From Larix kaempferi (Eukaryota; Streptophyta; Pinopsida; Pinales; Pinaceae): a stretch of 64,000 nucleotides of DNA. The stretch lies in assembly GCA_027924585.1 (NCBI GenBank), contig BSBM01000321.1:2741001-2805000 (forward strand), in the 5' to 3' direction. Below the pieces are notes generated by a model. The model saw only the letters and a list, made by a program, of their open reading frames with translations. It did no database searches and was not told the DNA's origin. A program made the position numbers and the translations under genes. Shown in pieces: positions 11,987 through 23,040 of this stretch. Each line of letters starts with the position of its first letter. Positions within the stretch are counted from its first letter, which is position 1.

Positions 11987-12757
11987 TCACTTTTTCCTCG
12001 AAGTGTCGTCGATCTGAAGAACACCAAGCCTCTCCCTGAAGTACTCAAACTTCAACCTAGCTAGTGGCTTCGTCAGCACATCTGTAATCTGCTAATCCAT
12101 CGCAACATACAGGAGCTTCATGGCTCCTCTCTGCACCATATCCCTGATATAGTGATATTTGATCTCTATGTGTTTCGACCTGTTGTGAAATGCTGGGTTC
12201 TCAGACAACTTCACACAACTCTGTTTATCGCCGAATATACCAGTAGCATCCAATGGGAGATCAAATAACTTAGACAGTAGCTTCCGTAGCCATACTGCCT
12301 CACAACTAGTTGAACAGGCTGCAACATACTCTGCCTCAGCTGTACTCAGTCCTAAGCAGGACTGCTTACTGCTAAACCAAGAGATCACAACTGATCCCAT
12401 ATTGAAGCAGCACCCAGATGTGCTCTTCCTATCTGCAGCACTTCCAGCCCAATCTGAATCAACATAACCCTGCAGGTTAAACTTTTGATTCGCTTCATAC
12501 TTGAGCCCATAATCCACTGTACCCTTCAGGTACCTTAGGACATGCTTTACAGCAACCAGGTGAACACTCCTCGGATCCATCAGGAACTGGCTCAATGTGT
12601 TCACTGCAAAGCAAATATCTGGTCTCATGTTTGTCAGGTACATCAAGGACCCAATCATCTGACAATACATAGAGACATCAACTGGCTCAGATGAAGCATC
12701 ACATAGATGCTTTAGATTTGATGCCATGGGTGTGGCCATGGCCTTGCAATCCATCAT
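11987..12757 (-). pseudogene. copia-1 RNase H region and pol end
   Basis: The frame covers the end of the reverse transcriptase connection (QMIGSLMYLTNMRPDICFAV) and a copia RNase H. It shows the GYVDSDWAGSAADRKSTSG block with the first catalytic Asp, then ISWFSSKQSCLGLSTAEAEY with the Glu, and a later region reading FGDKQSC where a catalytic Asp is expected. A TAG at 12092-12094 breaks it. The same frame then continues through ITDVLTKPLARLKFEYFRERL to a TGA at 11987-11989, the natural pol end. RNase H removes template RNA during cDNA synthesis. copia-2 carries the same segment at 21850-22548. Confidence 0.9.
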
Positions 12758-13560
12758 CCCAAATCTCTTCAGGATATCTACTGTGTACTTCCCTTGACCA
12801 AGGAAGATCCCACCTGAATTCTACCACACCTCCATACCTAGGAAATAATGCATCATTCCCAAATATTTCTTATCGAACTCAGCAGCAAGCTTCCTCTTAG
12901 TATCTGCAATCAATCTGTCATCTCCTGTTACAAATAAGTCATCCACTTACAGAAGTAGAATCACAAGATTTCCTTCCTCAACCTTGTAGTAAAGATTGGA
13001 ATCCGCTTTACTCTTGGTAAAGCCCAAACTAGATAGGAAATTGTCCATCCTACCATACCAAGTTCTGGGTGCTTGCTTCAAGCCATACAAGGCTTTCGTC
13101 AATCTGCACACATATGACTCACTGTCATGTATTTCAAAGATGAGTGTCTGCTCCACATATACTTCCTCTTCAACTACACCATTCAAGAAAGTAGTCTTGA
13201 CATCCATCTGGTGTATTTTCCATTTCATTGCTGCAGCCAGGGCAAGTACTATTCTGATGGAAGTATACCTGGCTACAGGTGCAAAATTTTCTTCATGATC
13301 CATTCCCTCTTTCTGAGAGAAGCCACGAGCTACGAATATTGCTTTGTATTTCTCTACACTGCCATCTGCAGCATGCTTGATTTTGTAGATCCATTTGGAA
13401 GTCACAACAGACTTCTCTTTAGGTCTTGGGACAACATCCCAAACATCATTTTTCATTATTGATTGGTATTCCTCAACCATAGCATCCTTCCATTCTTTCT
13501 TTTCCGCTGCTTCTTCATAACTAGAAGGTTCTTTGCTCATAATGTCACAGAGTAAAGCAA
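12758..13560 (-). pseudogene. copia-1 reverse transcriptase
   Basis: Copia-type RVT_2 domain in the same frame as the rest of pol: [58 protein letters not shown] (motif A, catalytic Asp present), YGLKQAPRTWY, and the site of motif C. Here the Tyr codon of YVDD is a TAA stop at 12947-12949, with VDDLFVTGDD continuing directly after it. Another TAG follows near 12818, where copia-2 reads CAG. The enzyme copies element RNA into DNA in the cytoplasmic particle; this copy cannot. Confidence 0.92.
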
Positions 13561-14773
13561 CATAGCTGGTATGTGATCTGGTTCTTTTCTTTGCTCTGTG
13601 TTCTTCTTCTAGAATGCCAAATCTTTCTGCATCTTGAATGATCTCTCTAGCCCATGCAGGTTTCCTCTTGTGAGAGTTATCCTCACGGGGTGGATCTACA
13701 GGTTCTTGCGGATCTTCAAACTCACGAACAACTTCTGGAATTGCTTCAGTCATAGTAGTGTCTTGAAATCTAGTTTCCTTAGGTTCTTCATAAACTTTGA
13801 TAGGTGCCTTCCTTGATTTGATGAATGTTGAGTTTTCATCAAATGTTACATCCCTGCTGACATCAATCTTCTTGAACCCTGGAAAGTATATTCTGTAAGC
13901 CTTCGAGCTTTCACTGTAACCCACAAAGATACCCTTCTTTCCTGAAGGATCTAGTTTGGTCCTCTTTTCCTTTGGGAAATGAGTGTATACTGGACAACCA
14001 AATATTCTGAGATGGATGACTTCAGGTTTCTTACCAAAAAAGACCTCTTCTGGTGTCTTGTTGTCCAATATCTTGTGGGGTGTTCTGTTCTGCACATATA
14101 CAGCTGTTCTAGCTGCTTCTGCCCATAAATGCATAGGTAGATCCTAGTCATGCAGCATTGCCCTTGCTGCTTCCATGATTGTTCTGTTCTTCCTTTCTGC
14201 AACTCCATTCTATTGAGGATTATAAGGAGCAGTCAACTCCCTCTTAATCCCTGAATCACTGCAAAGCTTCTTGAAGTCACATGAGGTGAATTCTCCACCA
14301 TTGTCGGATCTGAATATTTTTATCTTTTTGTCAGTTTGATTCTCCATTAAGGTTTTGAATTCCTTGAACTTCTCAAACACCTCATCTTTGTTTTTCAAGA
14401 AGTATACCCAAGTCTTTCTGGAGAAGTCATCAATAAATGAGACATAGTAAACATGCCCACTTAGAGAGCTGGATGACATAGGACCACATACATCTGAGTG
14501 GATGATTTCTAGGATATCTTTTGCCTTGCTTTCACTGCTTGGGAAATCCTTCTTAATATTCTTACCTTTTGCACATCCTTTGCAAACACCTTCATGTTTG
14601 GTCTTGATTTCAGGAAGACCCTCTACAACCTTTCTTGTAATTGGAAGTTCCCTATAGTGCATATGAGCAAGTCTTCTATGCCAAAGTTCACTTGGCTCCA
14701 TGGATTCATGCACCATGGCATGTTCAGGTTGTCCTTTTAATTTATACAAACCTCCCTCTTGCTCTCCAATCAC
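13561..14773 (-). pseudogene. copia-1 GAG-pre-integrase and integrase
   Basis: The frame begins near 14773 with the pre-integrase zinc-binding part (ELWHRRLAHMHYRELP, then CKGCAKGKN). The integrase core follows: IHSDVCGPM (first catalytic Asp), FIDDFSRKTWVYFLK, IFRSDNGGEFTS (second Asp) and NGVAERKNRT (catalytic Glu). After the core come RTPHKILDNKTPEEVFFGKK, LRIFGCPVY and the linker towards the reverse transcriptase. In-frame TAGs at 14210-14212 (before NGVAERK) and about 14143 interrupt it without changing frame. Integrase joins the cDNA to the host chromosome. Confidence 0.92.
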
Positions 14774-14803
14774 AACTGCATTATCTATGGTCTTTCCCTT
14801 TGG

Positions 14804-15739
14804 TCACATTAGGACTTGGCCATCCACAAATGCAACCCTCATACCTTTTGCATCCAATGCAAAGATGGAGATTAAGTTCTTCTTGAGCCCAGGTACATAA
14901 AGGACTTCTTTCATCTTCAAAGATTTTCCAGAATCTAGGTTGTAGGAGGATTCACCACTTCCTTTGATGGGATATTGATAATCATCCCCAAGTTTCACTT
15001 TATGGGGTAATTCATGTTCAGACAGATTTACAAAGGATTCTTTAAACCCAGTCATGTGTTTGGAAGCCCCACTGTAAATTAACCAATCATTACAACCATG
15101 GGAGATAGTACCTGTGAGAGCAGAGATTAGAACATACTCTTCTTCACTTGATGAGTCATTATCACTATCATCACTTTCTTCCCTAGCCTTCTTCTTTGGA
15201 GGTTCATCATCTTCGGCAGCATGAGCATGGTACCTTCTTTTGTTACCCTTCTTCTTCTTGCTAGAGTTGTTGTTGTTGTGGTTGTCCCTTTTGTTCTTGG
15301 GACATTCTGAAGCAAAGTGACCCTTCTCATTACAAGTGAAACACCTTAGATCTTTCTTGTCTTTGTGAAAATGATGAGAATATTTCTTCTCGTGATGGGA
15401 TGGCTCCCTCTTGAACTTGCCCTTCTTAGTGTGAGCTGTGAGAGCTTGATCTTCATTTCCCATATTCTCTTCTCTTGCCACAAGCCTTGCTTCTTCTTGA
15501 GAACATTCCTCCCATAATCTGTTGAAGGAGATTAACTTCTTTCTGGCATAGATCCCCTGGATAAAAGAGTCCCATGACATAGGTAGGCCATTCAAAGTAG
15601 TCATAACAATTTCACCATTCTCCACCATTTCATCTACAACTTCAAGTTGTTCCTTGATCTGAGAGACCTTGGAGAAATAGGATTGAATGGTTTCTCCATT
15701 CGACATCTTGACCCCTTTCAATTGATTCCGTAGGGTCAT
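14804..15739 (-). pseudogene. copia-1 gag C-terminal part and protease
   Basis: The frame carries the gag helices of the UBN2 type (LKGVKMSNGETIQSYFSKVS, VMTTLNGLPMSWDSFI), then a CCHC zinc knuckle CFTCNEKGHFASEC, a basic and acidic low-complexity linker, and the protease. At the active site it reads DWLIYSGASKHMTG, where the family has DSGAS; the catalytic Asp is Tyr here. The frame ends in a TGA at 14804-14806 and resumes in the same frame. Gag packages the RNA and the aspartic protease processes Gag-Pol. Upstream it is separated from the gag N terminus by one TAA at 15761-15763. Confidence 0.92.
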
Positions 15740-15760
15740 CTTCCGATTTATGTTCTTTCC

Positions 15761-16042
15761 TTAAAATAGCTTGGTCAAAGAGTCAAACATAGCCTTGGGT
15801 GTCTTTAGAGAAGACACATGGGGTATGAGATGGTATTTGATAGAATCAGCAATGATTCTCTTTGCCTTGACCAAGTTCTTCTTATGCAATACCTTAGCCT
15901 CTTCATCCTCTGGGATAGGAATGTCTTCTTTTATATATGAGTCCAACTCATTCGCTTCCAGGATTAACCCAATCCTATACTTCCAAGCTCGGAAGTTATC
16001 ATCCCCTTCAAGCTTATCCTCAAGCTTGGTGTGGTGAGACAT
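15761..16042 (-). pseudogene. copia-1 gag N-terminal part
   Basis: The start is taken at the Met at 16040-16042 (MSHHTKLEDKLEG), because the alignment-like start LEDKLEGDDNFRAWKYRIGL is the typical opening of this type of gag. A Met 16 codons upstream is also in frame. It ends in TAA at 15761-15763, and the frame continues unshifted into the rest of gag. copia-2 has a remnant of the same part near 19370-19470 (GLILEENELDTYI). Confidence 0.88.
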
Positions 16043-16604
16043 CTTAAAGAGTACTTCAAATGGAAATACAAAAGATTTAGGTCTTACCACTTGAAATGCT
16101 GAAAACTGGATCTGGTCCCAGATTAGGGTTTGTCGAAAAAACCCTAAAAATTCAAAATGTGAATTTCAACTTTCTGAAAGGATAGAAAGATGCACCTTGA
16201 GGAGCTGATCAGCCTGGTGTATTCAGAATTTGAGATCAGCAAAGCTTTACCCTTCAGATTTTCCTTTTTGTCCTCCCGGGTTCACTAGGGAGAGCCTTGA
16301 ATTAGGGTTTGAGTTTCCCAGAGATCTACCCAGCCAAAAATCTCGATCCAAAGCTCTAAACTTTGATTTTTGTAAGGAGCTTCCAGTTGTGTCTTTAGAT
16401 TTCAGAAATTCCTATTTTTGTGGAAACCCTAATTTTTAGGGCCAAATCTGAAAATGCTCAGAATTGAATTCTTATTGGACAGATAGATTCTCCTTGATGA
16501 GTAGAGTCAATATACTATATTGCTTTTCCAAAAACTGTGGAGAGAAACCCAATAAACAAGAAACTCAAGTTTTCGTTACTGCAAAATGTCTTCTTCTCAG
16601 GTTA

Positions 16605-16616
16605 GCTCTGATACCA
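16605..16616 (-). promoter_or_regulatory. copia-1 primer binding site
   Basis: The minus strand reads TGGTATCAGAGC directly after the 5' LTR (right LTR), the site complementary to the 3' end of initiator tRNA-Met used by many plant retrotransposons. It fixes the element's orientation. Confidence 0.93.
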
Positions 16617-17205
16617 TGTTAAATTTTGAGCATTAATTCACAATACTCTTGGATCTTTACTGAGAGAATAACATATACAGTATATCAATAAGCATGACAA
16701 GCATCACAATAATCAAAAGCATGAGAGACAAGAGATACAGAGTTTCCGTGGGGAAAACCCTAAGGTGAAAAACCCCACAACTTCCTCAGAGATAGAGAGA
16801 GCAATGGCTCAACCAAAGTACAACCAAAATACATTTGAGATAGTCTCCTAGAGCAGATGATACTCCTCCTCACTAGTGCGCCACTTTCTGAGTGAGAGAA
16901 GTGTGTCTTTCCGAATGATCCAAATAGAGATCTCCCGATCTCTATTTATACTTAGCCTGTTTGCCCAGTGACCTTATGGGGCCGACTTGTCTATCTAGAT
17001 ACATCCACAATATAATATATATTTTAGGGCCGACCCCACACATGGTGGTCTAATAACCCATCGGCAAGTACACACACATGCGACACTTGTCAATCCACAT
17101 GACGACACTTCCTTATAGAGGAATAACACATCTCTTATAAGGGTACAATAAAGATATATGAAATACATAGATGAAATACATTCCGAAGTTACATATACAT
17201 CAACA
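16617..17205 (-). repeat. copia-1 5' LTR
   Basis: Matches 9927-10531. TATA box on the minus strand (complement of 16943-16950, TATAAATA), so this is the promoter copy. Scattered substitutions between the two LTRs indicate an old insertion. Confidence 0.93.
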
Positions 17206-17777
17206 AAACTTGACAGAGAAAAAAATATGTCCCCGGGACCAACATAAGCAGTGGAAAAATTCTTTGAGACTCAATCTAACCACGAGGATCCAAAATCTTT
17301 AGCGATTGGGTCCATGTAGTCGATTAAGCCCTCGATGGAAGCTCTGGAGGGAGTGATGTTATGTCCCGATAAGTCTTCTTTGGAATCCATAAAACCATTT
17401 TCAATGATGTATTTGGAAGTATCGAAGCCGAACCTTGAATTGGCCCTCCTCATCCTTGTATCTAGCTGTGTCTTTGCTAGCCCGAGTGAACAAACTTCCT
17501 TGCGTAAGCATAAAAATAAAATAATATAGGGCTCAATAACCCTTCCTGCTCCTGGAATCCACCGGGTTAAATGGGAAACCTACAACTCCTATGCCCTGAG
17601 ATCCAAGGGGAATTTTTGCATTTATTGTTCTTGTGAGATTGTTGGGTTGGGTTTTACCTCCCCAAGTCTCAAACCAACTAGCAAGCCGAATAAAATAAGG
17701 GAGGAACTGATTCTAAGGTTCAATAACACCCCACCCCCCAAGGCGCTTAGAGTTCATCGCTTGCAAAACGTGAACTC
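17206..17777 (+). pseudogene. LINE-B ORF1, 3' part
   Basis: Continuation of the LINE after copia-1. The translated pieces (MEALEGVMLCPDKSSLESIK and a later segment around CIYCSCEIVGLGFTSPSLK) have no named domain, as is common in the C-terminal half of plant L1 ORF1. Frames change at least once. It is placed in the LINE because it lies between the ORF1 front part and the ORF2 start ATG, with matching target duplications on either side. Confidence 0.6.
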
Positions 17778-17832
17778 ATGAAATTACTCTCGTTCAACTG
17801 CAGACGATTAGCCAGCAACCCCAAACAACTAG
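17778..17832 (+). pseudogene. LINE-B ORF2 start (first 18 codons of the APE endonuclease)
   Basis: The frame from ATG 17778 reads MKLLSFNCRRLASNPKQL, the typical N terminus of the LINE ORF2 endonuclease with the Asn of the LSFNCR motif. copia-2 interrupts it after 55 bases. Removing the insertion and one copy of the duplicated target puts it in frame with the piece that resumes at 24353. Confidence 0.85.
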
Positions 17833-18431
17833 TGTTGATGTATTTGTAACTTCAAAAGATATTCACTTGTATATTGTATGTCTTACATTTGTACTTTATT
17901 GTATCCCCAACGGAGATGTATTATTCCTCCAATTGAAAGTGTCGTCATTTGTATTTGCAAGTGTCGCAAGTTACATTGTAAGTGTCATAAATTATATTTG
18001 ATGGGTTATTAGACCACCTTGGTGGGGTCGGCCCTGTATAAGTCATGTGGATGGGTTATTAGGATTCCTTAGGAAGTCGACCCAGTTAGGGTTAAAGGCA
18101 GGTCAAGTCATTGTATAAATAGAGAGTATGAGTCTCTCATTCTATTCATTCACTCACTCATCCAACTCGCATAGTTGAGAGAGAGGAGTGCACACAAGTG
18201 GAGGAGGGGTAGCTATTGGAGACATCTATATTTTGGGTTTGATCTTTGTGATCTTTGTATTGGTGCTCCTTCTATCTCTGAGGAATTTGCGGGGTTTTTC
18301 ACCTTCTTGGTTTTCCTCGGTGAAATGATTTGTGTCTCTTGTCTCTTGTCTCTTGTGTTTGATATGTTGTACATGTTGTTCTCTCAGTTAAGATCCTAGA
18401 TCATATTGAATTAAATGATAAAAAAATAACA
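17833..18431 (+). repeat. copia-2 5' LTR
   Basis: TGTTGATGTATTTGTAAC... to ...ATAACA. TATA box TATAAATA at 18114-18121 within TTGTATAAATAGAGAG. The reverse complement of the copia-1 LTR starts similarly (TGTTGATGTATATGTAACTT) and shares GGGTTATTAGACCACC and GGTCGGC blocks. Confidence 0.93.
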
Positions 18432-18443
18432 TGGTATCAGAGC
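18432..18443 (+). promoter_or_regulatory. copia-2 primer binding site
   Basis: TGGTATCAGAGC immediately follows the 5' LTR; same tRNA-Met-type site as copia-1. Confidence 0.93.
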
Positions 18444-19495
18444 TAGCCCGAAGGAAGGCATTGTATGGCATTTACGACACTTGTTGCACTTGCGACAAAT
18501 TGGAAGCTAGGGATTGATATAGTAAAAACTACTCATCGTGGAACTTTCTCTGTAAATCAGTTTTAGTGAAGGTTTAGGATCTGAAACTTTTACAGGCCGA
18601 AGATGAAATGTTCATGTACCTTGTGTCTAAAGATCAGCCTTAGATTCGTTGTACTTTGTGAGATATTATTCATACAAGTTAGGGTTTCTGCCTCTTCCAG
18701 AATGCATCCCTAAATAGGTGACCTAGGAACAAAGGTCATATCTCGGGCTAGGAAGCTCCAAATGGAATTTCGTAAAAAGTTACAAATAGGGAACAGACTG
18801 TAGTTTCACAGGTCCGAGTTTCAGAGGCCTATGTTGAAACAGTGACACGTGGCACGTGGGATTGAAAATATGATAGGTCAGTCTACCATAGGCCTAAGTT
18901 TCAGACCCTGAGGATCCAAATTTCAGAGATACATCAGAAAGAATACGGCATATATTTCTGTCAAAACAGAATTGAATTCTGAGCACTTTCATTTTTGGAT
19001 TGTGACTGCTACGGGAAATTAGGGTTTCTGAAAAAGTTAGAATTTTTGGAATATGAGACCAAGAATGGATGCTCCTCAGAAAAATCAAAGTTTACAGCCC
19101 AAGATCAAAGTTTTTGGTTGGGTATAACCCCAGGCTCTATCAAACCGTAGTTCAGGATTTTGACCAGAAAACCAGAATTTGACAGAAGCCGCAGATCCAA
19201 AACTCGTAGGTCAATTTTTGGATTTTTCAAAATCTGAGCACACCAGATTTCTCACCTCAGTCATCTGCATCTCCATGTCCATACATAAGTTTGAAATTCC
19301 AAGTTTGGATTTTTAGGGTTTCTCTATCAAACCTTAGACAGCTCCAGATCCAGTTTTAACAAATCAAAGTGGATTGGGTTAATCCTAGAAGAGAATGAAT
19401 TGGACACCTACATAAGTGAATAGATTCCAGTTCTAGAGGGAGATGAGGCTAAGGCCTTACATAAGAAGACTACAAGCAATCCTGACAGGTATGAC
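18444..19495 (+). pseudogene. copia-2 5' untranslated region and short gag remnant
   Basis: About 900 bases of leader contain no open frame. A gag fragment then appears near 19370-19480 (IGLILEENELDTYISE, GDEAKALHKK), clearly parallel to the copia-1 gag (GLILEANELDSYIKED, DEEAKVLHKK). The homology stops soon after; the rest of gag and the protease are missing. Confidence 0.75.
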
Positions 19496-21060
19496 TTGAG
19501 GAGATACAAGTATGTTTTGAAATTTGTTCATGATTAAGTTTATGATATGTTTGTCTTCATATTATTGAGGTTAGTACAATCTTGATTAATTTTAGACTTG
19601 TCTTATCACCTTAGTAAAAGTATGAATTCATGTGAATGATATAAGACATTCATTGATTAGGGTTATGACACTTATGATTGTACTAATGCACTGTGGTGTT
19701 GTATGAGGATGATGTTGTCCGCTAACATGAAAGGTACATCAAGAAAGACAAATCAAGTTCTAGATCGAGAACATATGACCATGGTGACATGAAGAGAAAG
19801 ACTCATCCATAGCCATTGATCACATAGAAGCTCTACTTATGAGGTATGTATAATTTGGTTCTATAATGCTTAACTTATGAGATATGCAGGATACTAGCAA
19901 AAGGTCTCTAAATCATTGAAGAGAACAAAACAAGACATTGTTTGGGTATGTTAGACATAACTAATAATCTATGTATGTTTTTCCTATATCAAGTTAGAAT
20001 CCTACCTCATGTTAGGATCCTATATAAGTATACTTTCGTATGATTGATAATGATTATTCATGAAGTTATAGGTTTAAATAATCATGGGTTTATGCATATT
20101 ATGCTTATTACTTTGATTGATGATATGAAAAACCAAAAGAGTCCTATGGACAAATAAGAATATGCATGAGTAAAAGAAGTCCTCCCTGAAACCTTGAAAT
20201 ACTAACGCTTGTGATAAATTACCTATGTATGAAATGACCATGACCATAGATGTTTAATATTATTTAGAATCATAATGTTTTGATAGTATTGAGATTATAC
20301 TAATGAAGTATGATTATGTATGAGATCTTGAGGATGACACAATGATGACACTAGTGCACACTTAAGCATGCATAGTGGTCCATGATGGATAGAAGTTCAA
20401 ATACATAAGTGATATCATAAAGGAAGCAAAGATCAAGAGGGAGGACACTCCAGTAGTTCTTGCAAGGAAGCAAAGATTGAGAGGGAGTCCACCTGACAAC
20501 TAAACAAAGCTAAGTATTTGAATTATCATTTCCTGTATATATGATTACTTAAATAATGTTGTTAAGTCATGTACATACTTATGTTCCTAGATTTAGGATT
20601 TATATTATGCATTTTAGAAAAGTTTCATTAATGAACAAGATACTACTAATATAGTAATAGGTAAGTGTCCTATGGTACTATACAACATTGCATTGCTACT
20701 TATCTAGAATGAAACCTCTTTGCTGACATGTTGGGAGTAGTGCACACTCTTAACAATGTTCTGGTAGATATGGAAGGCATCTAGAAAGTTACCGTATGAA
20801 TACGTTATATGGATTAATGTTGTATTGAAGCATTGGCTAAGATAATTGCATGACTGTATGACATATGTCCTTATGTGTAAGATTTTGTTCTAAAAAACTA
20901 TGAGATGTTTCTAATCATGCAATTGAATTTGACTTGTAGGAAAGATTGTGACAATCACCTACAAAATAAGGACAACGACATTTGTTCCAGTGACGAAGTT
21001 CAAGAAATATACCTATTGAAGATATTGAAGAATCTGAAGTTCCCAGGATCAGGGATACAG
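19496..21060 (+). other. copia-2 filler unrelated to copia-1
   Basis: This 1.5-kb stretch occupies the place of gag C terminus, protease and integrase. It has no long open frame and no retroelement motif that I can see. It includes a short local repeat around 20415-20500 (GGAAGCAAAGAT with AAGAGGGAG or GAGAGGGAG). It may be a captured host sequence or the interior of a non-autonomous subfamily. Confidence 0.6.
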
Positions 21061-21063
21061 TAA

Positions 21064-22548
21064 TGGAAGGATGCCATGATCGAAGAATACCAGTCAATCA
21101 TGAAGAATGATGTTTGGGATGTGGTCCCAAGACCAGAAGGGAAGTCTATTGTGACTTCCAAGTGGATCTACAAGATCAAGCATGCTGCAAATGGTAGCAT
21201 AAGAGAAATACAAGGCAAGGTTTGTGGCTCGTGGCTTCTCCCAGAAAGAAGGGATAGATTATGAAGAAACTTTTGCACCTGTAGCCAAATACAATTCCAT
21301 CAGAACAGTACTTGCCCTGGCTACAGTGATGAAGTGGAAGTACACCAGATGGATGTCAAGACAGCTTTCTTGAATGGTGTAGTCGAAGAGGAAGTGTATG
21401 TGGAGCAACCACTCAGTTTTGAGACACATGACAGGGAGTCATATGTGTGCAAATTGAAGAAATACATGTACGGTTTGAAGCAAGCACCCAGGAAATGGTA
21501 TGGAAGGATAGACAACTTCCTGTCCAGTTTGGGATTTACCAAGAGTAAAGCGGATTCCAACCTTTACTACAAGGTTGAGGAAGGAAATCCAGTGATACCC
21601 CTACTATATGTGGATGGCTTGTTTGTGATAGGTGAGATTGGATTGATTGCTAATACGAAGAGGAAGCTTGCTGTCAAGTTCGAGATGAAGGACTTAGGTA
21701 TGATGCATTACTTTCTAGGTATGGAGCTGTGGCAGAGTGCAGATGGAATCTTCCTTGAACAAGGGAAGTATGTAGTAGATATCTTGAAGCGGTTTAGGAT
21801 GATGGATGACAAGACCATGTCCACACCTATGGCATCGAACCTGAAGCTATTGAGTGATGCCACGATGTATCGTCAGATGATTGGGTCCTTGATGTACCTG
21901 ACGAACATGAGACCAGATATTTGCTTTGCGGTGAACACATTGAGCCAGTTTCTTATGGATCCTAGACATGTTCACTTGATTGCTGTAAACCATATTCTGA
22001 GCTACCTGAAGGGTACGGTTGATTATGGGCTCAAGTATGATGTGAATCAAAAGGTTAACCTGGAGGGTTATGTTGATTCATATTGGGCAGGAAGTGCTGC
22101 ATATAGGAAGAGCACTTCGGGGTGCTGCTTCAGTATGGGATCAGGTGTGATATCTTGGTTTAGCAGGAAGCAGTCCTGTGTAGCACTGAGTACAGTCGAA
22201 GCAGAGTATGTCGCAGCTTGTTCGGCTAGTTGTGAGGCAATATGGCTAAGGAATCTATTGTCTGATTTGTTTGATCTCTGGTTGGATGCTACTTGTATCT
22301 TCTGTGACAACCAGAGTTGTGTGAAGTTGTTTGAGAACCCATTGTTCCATGACAAGTCGAAGCACATCAAGATCAAGTATCACTATATTAAGGATATGGT
22401 GTAGAGAGGAGCAGTGAAGCTCCAGTATGTTGCAACATATGAGTAGATTGCAGATGTGTTGACCAAACCACTAGCCAGAGTGAAGTTCGAGTACTTCAGA
22501 GAGAGGCTTGGTGTTATTCAGATAGAAGATACTTTGAGGAGGAAGTGA
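21064..22548 (+). pseudogene. copia-2 reverse transcriptase and RNase H
   Basis: Homology to copia-1 resumes at WKDAMIEEYQSIMKNDVWDV. The RVT_2 parts follow: SKWIYKIKHAANGS, then after a frameshift near 21200 [13 protein letters not shown], and after another near 21330 [13 protein letters not shown] (motif A). Motif C reads LLYVDGLFV, so the second Asp of YVDD is Gly. RNase H shows GYVDSYWAGSA (Asp present), VISWFSRKQSCVALSTVEAEY (Glu) and FCDNQSC (Asp). In-frame TAGs at 22402-22404 and near 22444 sit where copia-1 has CAG codons. The frame ends naturally in TGA 22546-22548. Without integrase and with the altered motif C it cannot be autonomous. Confidence 0.92.
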
Positions 22549-22629
22549 TGGGACACATTTGCAGGAGCCATTCCAAGCATGGTGGTAGGAGGATCCTTCC
22601 CATGGCTGTGGATGTAAGTGCTGTGTGAT

Positions 22630-22990
22630 GAACATCAGGACGATCCTTTGGATGATGTTTTGTATGATGATGATTAGGATGATCATGTGTGATGATATGC
22701 ATCAGGATGATGCTATGATGATGATTAGGATGATCATGTGACGATGGTATGCATCAGGATGATGGTATGATGATGATCAGGATGATCATGTGATGATGAT
22801 ATGCATTAGGATGATGCTATGATGATGATCAAGATGATCATGTGATGATGATATGCATCATGATGATGCTATGATTATGATCAGGACGATCATGTGATGA
22901 TGATGTACATCAGGATGATGCACTGTATGATGATGATCAATATGATCATGAGCATCAAGATGATGCTTTGTGCGAGGATGATCAGGTTGA
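22630..22990 (+). repeat. copia-2 3'-UTR array B (51-52-bp tandem repeat)
   Basis: GATCATGTG recurs at 22681, 22732, 22784, about 22836 and 22888, giving a period of 51-52 bp. Units are built from GATGATGATATGCATCAGG and ATGATGATGATCAGGATG, dense in GAT. Counterpart of the copia-1 array at 11341-11890. Confidence 0.85.
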
Positions 22991-23040
22991 TCATGAGTAT
23001 CAAGATGATACTCCGTGGCCATGGACAGGTTGTGCAAAAG

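Larger units (their letters stand above)
9927..17205 (-). mobile_element. copia-1, Ty1/copia retrotransposon (7279 bp), inserted in LINE-B ORF1
   Basis: Two LTRs of 605 and 589 bp are in the same orientation. A PBS lies against the right LTR and a purine tract against the left one, so transcription runs leftwards. Internal order from the 5' end: gag, protease, integrase, reverse transcriptase, RNase H, the copia order. The flanks AAACC (9922-9926) and AAACT (17206-17210) are a target duplication with one mismatch. Confidence 0.95.
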
